A DNA stretch of 43,095 bases, taken from contig NZ_FOFM01000019.1 of assembly GCF_900110875.1 (NCBI RefSeq), positions 1 to 43,095 on the forward strand. The letters are read 5' to 3'. The notes beneath the pieces were generated by a model. That model had not been told where the DNA came from. It searched no databases and saw only the letters and a list, made by a program, of their open reading frames with translations. Made by a program: the position numbers and the translations under genes. Below, one piece after another: positions 28,790-36,844 of the stretch (positions are counted from its first letter, which is position 1; each line of letters begins with the position of its first letter). Source of the DNA: Pseudovibrio axinellae. Its GTDB lineage: Bacteria; Pseudomonadota; Alphaproteobacteria; Rhizobiales; Stappiaceae.

Positions 28790-29704
28790 ATGCGCTCAGA
28801 TACGCCAAACCAAAAGTATGTCGATACAGGGTCCCACAAGATATGCCTACATGAGTGGGAAGGAAGTGGACCAACATTTCTGTTTCTGCACGCGACCGGA
28901 TTTCACGGGCGCATTTGGGACTATATCATCAAGCGATTTCCTGACCGCCACGTCCTTGCATGGGATATGAGAAGCCACGGGTTGAGCGAGAATGCCGAGT
29001 TGCCTCAACTCTGGACAGAGTTGGGAGAGGACCTTTACGCTGTTGTTGAAGCGCTTAATCTAAACCAGATTTATGGGGTCGGTCATTCATGCGGTGGACA
29101 CTTGGCACTCTTGGCAGCTGCCAAGTTTCCAGACCTTTTCAAAGAACTTTTGCTTCTGGATCCGGTTGTCTTTCCAAAGTCGCTTCTCCCAATGTTCGAA
29201 CAATTCGGCCGCGAGGAACACCCCGTTGCGCGGAGAAGGCCCCATTGGGACAGTGCAGGGGAAATGTATGAAAAATTTAAAGACCGCAAGCCATATAACA
29301 CTTGGGTCCCTGACATCCTTGAAGACTACTGCCAGCACGGCTTGCATCCATCAGATAGTGGTGAGGGTTACACACTGGCGTGCCCGCCAGATGCTGAGGC
29401 TCAAGTTTACCGCACGTGTTATGGCGACCAGATCTACCCTCTACTCGGGCAGATACAAGTTCCATCCACTATCGTTAGAGCACGTCGCCGCAGGCCGGAT
29501 GAACCGGCATTTGACTTTTCGCCATCTCCAACATGGGAGCAATTGGCAGAAAATCTACCGAATGCAACCGACATCCACGTGCCTGATCATACGCACTTCA
29601 TGCCAATGGAAAATCCAGAAGCGATTTTGAACATGATGGTTCAAATGGAGCAGGGTAAAAAGCTTAGCTGGCAAGGAGCGGGTGTCATCAAGCAGGATGC
29701 ATAA
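28790..29704 (+). CDS. Alpha/beta hydrolase
   Basis: This 304-residue cytoplasmic hydrolase has the oxyanion-hole motif FLHATGFHGR, the nucleophile elbow GVGHSCGGHLALLAAAKFPD (Ser near residue 101), and the His of DHTHFMPMENPEAIL near the end. The acid is probably Asp in the LLDPVVF region or later. The fold is that of esterases, haloperoxidase-like enzymes and C-C hydrolases; the substrate is unknown. The ATG follows AAGGAATCC. The GST-fold gene starts 66 bases downstream on the same strand, so the pair may be an operon. Confidence 0.85.
   Translation: MRSDTPNQKYVDTGSHKICLHEWEGSGPTFLFLHATGFHGRIWDYIIKRFPDRHVLAWDMRSHGLSENAELPQLWTELGEDLYAVVEALNLNQIYGVGHSCGGHLALLAAAKFPDLFKELLLLDPVVFPKSLLPMFEQFGREEHPVARRRPHWDSAGEMYEKFKDRKPYNTWVPDILEDYCQHGLHPSDSGEGYTLACPPDAEAQVYRTCYGDQIYPLLGQIQVPSTIVRARRRRPDEPAFDFSPSPTWEQLAENLPNATDIHVPDHTHFMPMENPEAILNMMVQMEQGKKLSWQGAGVIKQDA
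29111..29124. promoter_or_regulatory. TTGGCAGCTGCCAA repeat inside hydrolase gene
   Basis: This is a second perfect TTGGCA-GC-TGCCAA core. It falls within the codons for LAAAK of the hydrolase nucleophile helix, so its recurrence may be chance. Confidence 0.3.
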
Positions 29705-29770
29705 GATGCATTTGGCAGAGTGCCGGCTTGAAGCCGAAACCTGCCAAGAAAGGATTGAGGGGAGGCGACA

Positions 29771-30784
29771 ATGACAAACTACGAAATTCACGGTGCCTTG
29801 GGGTCACCATATTCGATGAAGGTGCGAGCGGCGTTTCGCGCAAAGCGTGTTCCACATACATGGCACCTATGTGCACCAATGGGGCCGACCAGTCCAACCA
29901 AGCACGTTAAGGTTCCGGTTATTCCCGTCGTGAAATTCGGCGAAGATAACTGGAAGAACGATTCAACTCCGATGCTACTGGAACTTGAAGCGAACGGGGA
30001 GGGAAGGTCTATCCTCCCAACGGACCCAATGCTTCGTTTCGCGTGTTTGTTAATCGAAGACATGGCGGACGAGTGGCTTGTTAAGGCAATGTTCCATTAC
30101 CGCTGGACCTATGAGGCTGACCGGAAAGTCGTTCCTGACCGATTGCTGTATGATGCATGTTTGGGTTTAGACAAAGCAACCATCAACGCCATGGGCAAAC
30201 AATTCGGAAACCGGCAAATCGGGAGAATGTCGAAAGTTGGCTGTACGCCTGATACAGCAGACATCATCGAAGCTTCCACCAAACGGATATTGCAGGTTAT
30301 TGAAACTGCGGCGCTGTCGAAACAACATTTCCTATTTGGTGATACCGCCTCACTTGCGGATGTCGCGATCTTCGGCCAACTTTACCAACTCAAAGACGAC
30401 CCAACACCCGCTGCAATGATGAATAAGGAATTTCCGTTTACATCACGCTGGGTCGATCATGTAGATGATGCCTCTGGCTTTGACGGAGAGTGGATCACAG
30501 AACTCACACCGTCACTAATTGAACTTTTGAAGATTGCAGGCGACACTTACCTGCCGTTTTTGGCGGCAAATTCGGCAGCAATCGACAAGGGCGAAAGCTC
30601 CTTCACCGCGTCTCTTCCGGAAGGTTTGTTCACCCAGGACATATTCAAATACCAGAAAAAATGTCTTGAGACCCTCTGCGCTGAATGGGCGAAACTTGAG
30701 CCGACGCAACGCGAAGTTTTGAGCGAACACTTGATGGGCGGAACAGAAATCCTTGATCGTTGCCTCGTGCAACAGGCCCACTGA
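29771..30784 (+). CDS. Glutathione S-transferase family protein, long
   Basis: This 337-residue protein opens with a thioredoxin-like GST N-terminal domain: EIHGALGSPYSMKVRAAFRA, then KVPVIPVVKF with the cis-Pro region and DSTPMLLELE. The central part is helical GST C-domain (HFLFGDTASLADVAIFGQLY, a clear N-cap motif). The last 100 residues (about 235-337) are unusual, giving a protein about 110 residues longer than a normal GST. The GGGAGGCGAC site is strong. It is adjacent to the alpha/beta hydrolase, suggesting joint breakdown of a small molecule; the substrate is not known. Confidence 0.8.
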   Translation: MTNYEIHGALGSPYSMKVRAAFRAKRVPHTWHLCAPMGPTSPTKHVKVPVIPVVKFGEDNWKNDSTPMLLELEANGEGRSILPTDPMLRFACLLIEDMADEWLVKAMFHYRWTYEADRKVVPDRLLYDACLGLDKATINAMGKQFGNRQIGRMSKVGCTPDTADIIEASTKRILQVIETAALSKQHFLFGDTASLADVAIFGQLYQLKDDPTPAAMMNKEFPFTSRWVDHVDDASGFDGEWITELTPSLIELLKIAGDTYLPFLAANSAAIDKGESSFTASLPEGLFTQDIFKYQKKCLETLCAEWAKLEPTQREVLSEHLMGGTEILDRCLVQQAH

Positions 30785-31224
30785 TTTTCGCGAGTTGGCA
30801 GAAAAACTTGGCATCTGCCAACTCTCAATTCAGATCAATTTCTGCACGATTGACGTAAGGGCTTGCTGAGTTTCCCACGTGTCCAACTCACGCTTGCTAA
30901 GAGCCGTGGGCACCCCACTCGGTATCTGCCAAGTTCGATGATGCTACATAAAATCATCAAGTTGAACCGGACACTCCTCCCAAAACCTGTGTTGTCCGGT
31001 TGCACTCTATGCGCTCGTACTGTCAATGAACATACAATCGCCCTAGGAAAATTCGGGGTAACTTCAACCCCTAATTTCTATGCTTTCTTAACTGATCAGT
31101 GGGAGTGTAGCCCTCGGTGAAACGCAGATTATCAAAGCGTCGGCACCATTAGTTTCGAGGCTCTGCACAAGACGTTCGAATATCCCTTCTCCACCTGAAC
31201 CAAATAACAATAAACAGGTCCCCC
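30785..31224. other. Gene-free gap with TTGGCA dyads
   Basis: I see no gene. Bases 30794-30824 hold nested dyads: gagttggcag/ctgccaactc and the TTGGCATCTGCCAA core at 30808. A half site tctgccaag lies near 30926. The promoter of the Spy-like gene must be near the right end. Confidence 0.4.
30808..30821. promoter_or_regulatory. Third TTGGCANNTGCCAA core
   Basis: This is TTGGCATCTGCCAA, lying 23 bases past the GST stop. A second dyad (10-base arms) surrounds it, giving a nested palindrome. It could be a shared operator or a hairpin that closes the transcript. Confidence 0.4.
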
Positions 31225-31617
31225 ATGTTCAAGGCAATCGCCCTTTCTCTTGCACTTCTCTTCGTCACATCTTTTGCCGCCCATGCGCAGCCGCATAAAG
31301 GCCAGCGGTTTATGAAGATGGCAGAGAAGCTGAATTTAACCGAGGAGCAAAAAGAAAAAGTGCTCCCCCTCATGAAAGAGACCATGAAGGAGCGGCGCGC
31401 GATCCTGAAGGATGCAGGCATAGAGCGCGGCAAGCGACCTTCCCTTGAGGAGTTGGCCGAAGTGCGGGTTCCCATGCAGGAATCAAGAGAAAAGCTAGAT
31501 CAAGAGATGGCCCAGATTCTAAAACCCGAACAGATGACGGCTTTTCGACAGATGCAGCAGGAAATGCGCGAAAAGCGCCGCCAAAAGATGATGGACCGGC
31601 TCAAAGAAGCCAACTAA
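31225..31617 (+). CDS. Spy/CpxP-like periplasmic protein
   Basis: This 130-residue exported protein has a signal peptide at residues 1-21 (MFKAIALSLALLFVTSFAAHA, cleaved before QP). It is followed by a charged, all-helical mature part with the LTEEQ motif (residues 38-42) and many Lys/Arg/Glu/Met. Proteins of this kind (Spy, CpxP, LTXXQ family) bind unfolded periplasmic proteins or metals. The mature region MKETMKERRAILKDAG and MQQEMREKRRQKMM is typical. It stands alone and converges with the next gene. Confidence 0.8.
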   Translation: MFKAIALSLALLFVTSFAAHAQPHKGQRFMKMAEKLNLTEEQKEKVLPLMKETMKERRAILKDAGIERGKRPSLEELAEVRVPMQESREKLDQEMAQILKPEQMTAFRQMQQEMREKRRQKMMDRLKEAN

Positions 31618-31637
31618 CTCAAATCAAACGTAAAACG

Positions 31638-31662
31638 GGCAGGGGAGACACTTCTCCCCGCC
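31638..31662 (-). terminator. Intrinsic terminator of the PEP mutase family gene
   Basis: On the minus strand ggcggggaga pairs with tctcccctgcc (one bulged base) around agtg, and CCGTTTTAC follows. It lies four bases past the stop at 31666 and also faces the convergent Spy-like gene. Confidence 0.75.
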
Positions 31663-31665
31663 AAC

Positions 31666-32427
31666 CTAATAGATAGCGCGAGCGCTTAGCTCCAACTCTT
31701 TCATAGACTTGAAAAACGGGGTGGGGCCATAGCTCACACGCGCCACGCCAAGTTTTGCCAGCTCTGAAATCTCAGGCATCCCTTGTTTCATGTAGGCATT
31801 GACTGGGAGAGGCACGTTCCTACAGATTTTCTCGATCATGTGCGTGTCAGCCAACGCTGGCATGAAAAACCCGCTGGCGCCGGCTTCGCCATAACGTTGA
31901 CCACGTGAGATCGCTTCTTCTACCAGATCACTGTGTTTGCTGGCATCCGCTTCCTGCAAGAATAGATCGGTACGCGCGTTGATGAAGAAGGGTACACCTG
32001 CCTCATCCGCAGCTTCGCGAAATGCAGCAATTCTCTTGCACTGTTCATCACAGGAATAGAGCCCGCTGCCATTTACTTTCTGATCTTCAAAATTGACACC
32101 AACAGCGCCCGTTTTAATGATCCTAGCCGCATTGGCTTTTACCCCAACGGGCTCACTGGCATATGCGCCTTCAAAATCGAGCGAAAAGGGAAGGTCAATA
32201 TTCGCCACGATACGCGATGCAATGGTTTCAACCAATTCCAGAGGAATATGCTCACCGTCATCATACCCATGCGCAATGGCAACCGAGGCACTGCCCGTGG
32301 CAAGCGCTTTTGCGCCTGCCTTTGCAACCGCGCGCGCTGTAGCTGCATCCCAAATATTATAGAGAACGAGTGGTTCCCCCTTCACATGAAGCTTAGCAAA
32401 ACGCTTTGCCATCTCAAGCTGAGACAT
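31666..32427 (-). CDS. Isocitrate lyase/PEP mutase family protein
   Basis: This 253-residue protein resembles the isocitrate lyase/phosphoenolpyruvate mutase superfamily. It shows LVLYNIWDAATARAVAKAGA, metal-binding DLPFSLDFEGAYASE (Asp and Glu), AVGVNFEDQKV and PFFINARTDLF. Members cleave or isomerise small carboxylate substrates; this short type is usually of unknown substrate. The ATG at 32427 overlaps the Ada stop by one base (TGATG), so it is translationally coupled to Ada. Confidence 0.85.
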   Translation of the reverse strand: MSQLEMAKRFAKLHVKGEPLVLYNIWDAATARAVAKAGAKALATGSASVAIAHGYDDGEHIPLELVETIASRIVANIDLPFSLDFEGAYASEPVGVKANAARIIKTGAVGVNFEDQKVNGSGLYSCDEQCKRIAAFREAADEAGVPFFINARTDLFLQEADASKHSDLVEEAISRGQRYGEAGASGFFMPALADTHMIEKICRNVPLPVNAYMKQGMPEISELAKLGVARVSYGPTPFFKSMKELELSARAIY

Positions 32428-33494
32428 CAATAATTCCCTCTCGCTTTCGCGATTTTCAATTCAAGATCAATGAGTTTTTGTTTGCGCCATAATCCGCCGC
32501 CATATCCGGTCAACGACCCATCAAGGCCCACTACGCGGTGGCAAGGAATGACGACGGCAATTTGGTTTGCCCCATTTGCCCGCGCCACAGCACGTGTAGA
32601 ATTTGGGTTGCCCAGTAGTTTTGCCAGTTCACTATAGCTGCGGGTCTCACCGACAGGTATGCGCCGCAATTCACGCCAGACATCCTTGGTGAACTCGGTT
32701 CCATGCAGAGCAAGCGGCACTTCAAAATCCAATCGCTTTCCGTCAAAGAACTCGTGGAGCTCAGTTTCCATCTGGTCAGTAGGTTGCGTTCGACCCAGCC
32801 CAAGGTCACCCTTTACCTGTTTGCGCAACCGGCTAAGTTCTGTCGGCAAGGCTTTGCGGTCTGCAAATTCCAAAAGATGCAGCGAGGATTTATCGCTCAC
32901 CGCAATCATCGCGCCTAAGGGCGTGTCGAACCAATCGGCCTTCAAGTATCCGTCTTGTTTTAATTCACCGGGAGCGCAACCAAGCAACTTGGCAAATGCC
33001 TCGCGAAAGGCGCCAGGAGAGGAAAAGCCTGAGGCAAGTTGAGCGTCAATAACTCGTCCGCCCTCAGACAAGATCTCAAAGCCATCACGCAACCGCGATT
33101 GGCGGGCCATTTCCAAAAACGTAATCCCGAACTGTCGTTTAAAGCTTCTGCGCACGGTTGAAGGCTCAAAGCCTAACCTGACGATCTCGCTCTCTGTCCA
33201 TTTGTAGTTTGGCCGCTCTTCAAGGCAGGTGAGCAATGTTTTCACCGTCTCGTCATTATCAGCGGAGGTACCAACAGGGTGGCATCGTTTGCAGGGACGA
33301 AAGCCAGCATCGAAGCAGTCACCAATCGTTTCAAAGAAACAACAGTTTTCCAGCTTTGGCTTGCGGGCAGGGCAGGTGAGGCGGCAAAAAACGCCGGTAG
33401 AACGCACACCCACATAAGCGCGGCCATCATAAGCCGGGTCTCGGTTCAAAAGTGCTTCATAAAGCACATCAGTTTCTGGCAGATCAAAAAGCAT
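32427..33494 (-). CDS. ada: Ada: methyl-DNA repair protein and transcriptional activator
   Basis: This protein of about 355 residues contains three parts. The zinc-bound methylphosphotriester acceptor domain has Cys37, Cys41, Cys68 and Cys71 in FCRLTCPARK and GFRPCKRCHP. An AraC-type helix-turn-helix occupies about 85-165. The C-terminal O6-methylguanine methyltransferase has Cys318 in IPCHRVVG and the RAVARANGANQIAV helix. It repairs alkylated bases and, when methylated, activates its own gene and other repair genes. The ATG at 33494 after GGTGAG matches the usual N-terminus. It is coupled to the downstream lyase-family gene. Confidence 0.93.
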   Translation of the reverse strand: MLFDLPETDVLYEALLNRDPAYDGRAYVGVRSTGVFCRLTCPARKPKLENCCFFETIGDCFDAGFRPCKRCHPVGTSADNDETVKTLLTCLEERPNYKWTESEIVRLGFEPSTVRRSFKRQFGITFLEMARQSRLRDGFEILSEGGRVIDAQLASGFSSPGAFREAFAKLLGCAPGELKQDGYLKADWFDTPLGAMIAVSDKSSLHLLEFADRKALPTELSRLRKQVKGDLGLGRTQPTDQMETELHEFFDGKRLDFEVPLALHGTEFTKDVWRELRRIPVGETRSYSELAKLLGNPNSTRAVARANGANQIAVVIPCHRVVGLDGSLTGYGGGLWRKQKLIDLELKIAKARGNY

Positions 33495-33608
33495 AATTTG
33501 TTTTAGCTCACCACCGGTAACTGCGCACTCCGTTTTCGGGCGTTTATTAAGGAAAGTTTGAAACCGGCTGAGGAGCAAATTAGAGCAGCACTCGTTAACT
33601 GGCTGCGT

Positions 33609-34133
33609 TTAAAAGATGAGACGACCGATCCGGGCCTGCATGATACGCGCTGGTGTGAAGGAATCTGTCACGACTTCGAACTCCGTGACCCCGCAGTCTA
33701 TAAATCCCAGTTTTTTATAAAACGCCTGCGCCGCAGTACTGACAGAAAGGACATGCACACAGGCCACTAAGTCTTTTGCGTAGTCCGCAACCGCGGCTTT
33801 CATGATCATTCGCCCAAGCCCTACCCGTTGAAAATCACGCGCCAAATAACACGCCCAGATATAGAGGACTTCAGCTCTGTGGGCACAAACAAGAGATCCA
33901 ACAATTTCACCATGACACCGTAACAACCAGACCTGTTCGTCTTTGCCAGGAACAACCCCGGCCAGATCGTCAGAGTCCAACCGTGCTACAAGTTGTTTTG
34001 TCAGCTCATCGCCGAGTTCACGCGAATACGTAACTTCCCATGCTGTTGCGAGAAAAAGGCGAAGCGCATCCCGATCACTCTCCCTAAACCGCTCAATTAA
34101 AACATCTTTGCGCGTTGAAGACGCTACATGCAT
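33609..34133 (-). CDS. GNAT-family N-acetyltransferase
   Basis: This 174-residue protein has the GNAT fold. Motif A is YLARDFQRVGLGRMIMKAAV, the acetyl-CoA-binding R-x-x-G-x-G (RVGLGR), and motif B is the AAQAFYKKLGFIDCGV helix. The substrate, whether a protein terminus or an amine, is not readable. It starts 14 bases after the repC stop on the same strand, so it may be transcribed with the plasmid replication operon. No terminator is visible between them. Confidence 0.85.
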   Translation of the reverse strand: MHVASSTRKDVLIERFRESDRDALRLFLATAWEVTYSRELGDELTKQLVARLDSDDLAGVVPGKDEQVWLLRCHGEIVGSLVCAHRAEVLYIWACYLARDFQRVGLGRMIMKAAVADYAKDLVACVHVLSVSTAAQAFYKKLGFIDCGVTEFEVVTDSFTPARIMQARIGRLIF

Positions 34134-34147
34134 TCCTGTTTCCCCCC

Positions 34148-35515
34148 TCAGTTCTCTCTCCGCAAACCATTTGAAGCACTCAGCCCAAAGAGCGTGCGAT
34201 GTAAGGCCAGCTTGCCATCAACCGCACGGTCAATGCAAGCTCGAAAATATCCGGCTGGTCGCGCAATATTTTCAGGATCGCGCAAGGCTTTTTCAACGGT
34301 CGTGATTAAAACGGCCGCCGCCATATAATCGCCAACGCGTCCACGGGCTTCTTGCCAGCCTTTCGGGGATAGGCCGATTAACATTCGCAAATCATCGGCA
34401 GATTCAACTAAACTCGTCCAACTGTTCAGCTCCAATCCCAAAGTGTGTTGCACCTGAGTAGTTGCCTCGCAAATCAAACCCAGCGAGACCTCCGACAACA
34501 TTGGGGAGAGCTGCTCTGCCTTTTGCGGTTGCAAATGTTCGTTCCATTGGGATGGATCTGCTTGCTTAGGCGTTGATGCCCTGGCACGAGTTTCGCTTTT
34601 TGTTTCTTCTTCAAGAGCCAAATTTAATCCGGCTTTGTCGGATTTTGTCATGATTAAGAATGCATCGTTAGATGCATTCCGATGTTTGTTACTAGTTTTC
34701 CAAGAGTCTTGATTGGTTGTATTATTATATGGGGTGACGTCTGTGTCCGGTGCGCATGACATTTCTTCATTTCTGTCAAAAAAAACATCAACTTCTGACA
34801 TTTCCTGCTGGCCCTCTTCAGCACCCGACCCCATCCCTTCAAACTTACCTACCAGAAGCTCATGAAGCATGGTCATAGCCTCTGCACGTTCGACAATCCC
34901 CATCGCCTGATCACTCAACAAACCAACAGCATCGATGATCTCTTCAATATCCATTTGCTCATAAGCAGCAAGGCGGATCAGGTCTTCAATGGCTCGGGAC
35001 AAACGGCTTACAGTCCGTTTTGCCTCTTTTTCCTTTGCCAGGCGCGCAGCAAAGTCAGCACCCAATTTTTTGAGTTCGGCTACACGCTGACGAGAAGGTG
35101 AGAAATCCAGGCCATATCCGCGCTCAATCTCGCGCTTTTCACCTGCACGATAGATAAAGCGGCGCCCGGTTGGGCTGTCTTTGTAAGCCAGCACACCAGC
35201 TTCAACCAGTTTTCGCAGGGAGCGCACGACCGTCCGTGTGGAGCGGCAGACATATTCGGCAAGTTTTTCGTTTGAAATTGCCACCAGCGGACGCCGGTTC
35301 TGTCCCCAATCTTCCGCCGCAGTCAGGCCAATCAGAATATCAAGGATATGGTAGGTGGTACCATCAATCCCCAAAGCAGGAGCAGCCTTCTTCAAAGCCA
35401 TCGCAACTTCGGATTTTGTGGTCTTCACAATGTCATTGGCCATTGCCAGCTTTTGGCTGGCGACCATCGCCGGCGTCAACTTTCTAAAGGACGCGACGGA
35501 ACCAACTGGTTGCAT
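34148..35515 (-). CDS. repC: RepC replication initiator of a repABC plasmid
   Basis: This protein of about 455 residues has a winged-helix N-terminal part with the RepC signature: GIDGTTYHILDILIGLTAAE, RPLVAISNEKLAEYVCRSTR and RFIYRAGEKREIERGYGLDF. The C-terminal part includes a second small domain (LFGLSASNGLRREN). RepC binds and opens the origin, which in this plasmid family lies inside repC itself. The ATG at 35515 (MQPVGSVASF) after GTGAAGGT is preferred to a GTG at 35530. An AT-rich segment within the gene is described separately. Confidence 0.92.
   Translation of the reverse strand: MQPVGSVASFRKLTPAMVASQKLAMANDIVKTTKSEVAMALKKAAPALGIDGTTYHILDILIGLTAAEDWGQNRRPLVAISNEKLAEYVCRSTRTVVRSLRKLVEAGVLAYKDSPTGRRFIYRAGEKREIERGYGLDFSPSRQRVAELKKLGADFAARLAKEKEAKRTVSRLSRAIEDLIRLAAYEQMDIEEIIDAVGLLSDQAMGIVERAEAMTMLHELLVGKFEGMGSGAEEGQQEMSEVDVFFDRNEEMSCAPDTDVTPYNNTTNQDSWKTSNKHRNASNDAFLIMTKSDKAGLNLALEEETKSETRARASTPKQADPSQWNEHLQPQKAEQLSPMLSEVSLGLICEATTQVQHTLGLELNSWTSLVESADDLRMLIGLSPKGWQEARGRVGDYMAAAVLITTVEKALRDPENIARPAGYFRACIDRAVDGKLALHRTLFGLSASNGLRREN
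34640..34740. other. Candidate origin: AT-rich hairpin segment inside repC
   Basis: A stretch rich in A+T includes a perfect 9-base-arm hairpin (gaatgcatc / gatgcattc, 34658-34679) and attattatatgg near 34720. In repABC plasmids the origin lies in an AT-rich part of the repC reading frame. This is inference from location and composition. Confidence 0.4.
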
Positions 35516-35699
35516 ACCTTCACCGTTCACCCACTAAGTGTAGTAGGTGTTCTCAAGGGTCTGGGCGTACAAAGCCCTCCCCAAACTGAGGATAAACGGT
35601 ACAAATCGACGAATTGCACGCAGAAAGACGCTCCAACACCTTGGGTAAGGGTTGATTCGCGCTGCGTCTCGAAGTAATTTGAAAATGCAAAATCTGGTT

Positions 35700-35772
35700 A
35701 CATCGAGCGCTATCGTTTGTTTGTACCCTAGAGATTTCGGTCTTGCTGATTGCCGTCAGCAGGGCCGTTTTT
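35700..35772 (+). ncRNA. Antisense RNA (incA-type ctRNA) between repB and repC
   Basis: The 264-bp gap between repB and repC holds a plus-strand intrinsic terminator: 12 paired bases (cggtcttgctga, 35738-35749, against 35756-35767, two G-T pairs) around ttgccg, then ttttt. In the repABC family this gap encodes a small antisense RNA that represses repC and sets copy number and incompatibility. Here the terminator points toward repB, opposite to the rep operon, as expected. The promoter is not clear; TTGAAA near 35679 is a weak candidate. The 5' end given is a guess. Confidence 0.7.
35738..35772 (+). terminator. Terminator of the antisense RNA
   Basis: This is the 12-bp stem with 6-base loop and T-run described in the antisense RNA entry. 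It is a strong intrinsic terminator on the plus strand. Confidence 0.8.
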
Positions 35773-35794
35773 CTTTGGGAGAGACGTTATACCG

Positions 35795-36844
35795 TCATGC
35801 ATCCTCCTTCAGGTAGTCAGAGCGAAATTCATCCATCAGGTCCGGAAGGCGCTTTTTCAAGAAAGCTGCCAGTTCCGGGTCTTTGCGCGCATCAATTTGA
35901 AAGCTCAGCGCATTGGGACCATCTTTCATCAGGATCTGACGATTGCCGAGCCAGCTCTTTGCCGCTGTGGCAACCGAGCCAGTTGCTGCCGTCGTCGTCG
36001 TTTCAGCTGATTTACAAGCAGACAGGATCGAAGAGAAGCGCTCATCACTGCCGGACAGCTCAAAGTCTGCCGTAATTGTGACCGCATTCACACGCGCCTT
36101 GAATGGGTCTGGCAGCTGGCCATTTACAAAATGTCCGGCAAGCTCTTCCCAGCGGGGGCGCCCAATCTTGGGAGCAGGGCCGATCTCGCGGATAAAGTCT
36201 TCGGGCAGGGCGTTTATCAGCTTCAACAATTTAGAAACCGTGGTCGCATCCTTGCCGATCGCTTTTGAGATAACAGTCTGCGGAAAACTCTTTGCCAAGC
36301 GTGAGGCAAACAAAGCGGTTTCGATAAAGGACAGGTTTTTACGCTCATGGTTTTCCTGACCTTGAGCAATGAGCAGAGCCTCATCTGACAGGTCTTTGAT
36401 AAACCCGCGCACGGGAATACCAAGATCCTTACAGGCGCGCCATCTGCGGTGTCCAAACGCAATCTGGTAGCGACCATCAGCTTCTGGGTGCGGACGCACC
36501 AGAATTGGAACCTGCTGTCCGCTTGTCGAGATTGAGGCTTTAAGCGTCTCAAAATCCTGGTCATTTGCCACGATCATGCGATCGGCAACAAAGGAGGGGT
36601 CCAGCTCAGCGGTATCAAACTCGTGCGCGACACTGCCCTCCTGCATCATCTGACGCAGTTTTTCATTTTCCTTCTCAACGTTGGAAAACGTATTGCGCAT
36701 AGATTTGATCGCACCCGATGACACACGCTGCTTCGTCGCAGTCGTCATGGACGGAGCTGGTGTGCTGGACTTGGACAGCTCTGCAGGGTCAACTCCACCA
36801 AACATCGCACGCATCTTTTTAGAACGATCAGTTGCTTTGTTCAT
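35795..36844 (-). CDS. repB: RepB (ParB-type) partition protein
   Basis: This protein of about 349 residues is a ParB-family centromere-binding protein. Motifs include the CTPase-type ILVRPHPEADGRYQIAFGHRR box and AQGQENHERKNLSFIETALF. The helix-turn-helix is read as FPQTVISKAIGKDATTVSKL, and the C-terminal dimer region follows GPAPKIGRPRWEELAGHF. The ATG at 36844 (MNKATDRSKKM) overlaps the repA stop by four bases (ATGA). It acts with RepA and parS sites to segregate the plasmid. Confidence 0.93.
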   Translation of the reverse strand: MNKATDRSKKMRAMFGGVDPAELSKSSTPAPSMTTATKQRVSSGAIKSMRNTFSNVEKENEKLRQMMQEGSVAHEFDTAELDPSFVADRMIVANDQDFETLKASISTSGQQVPILVRPHPEADGRYQIAFGHRRWRACKDLGIPVRGFIKDLSDEALLIAQGQENHERKNLSFIETALFASRLAKSFPQTVISKAIGKDATTVSKLLKLINALPEDFIREIGPAPKIGRPRWEELAGHFVNGQLPDPFKARVNAVTITADFELSGSDERFSSILSACKSAETTTTAATGSVATAAKSWLGNRQILMKDGPNALSFQIDARKDPELAAFLKKRLPDLMDEFRSDYLKEDA

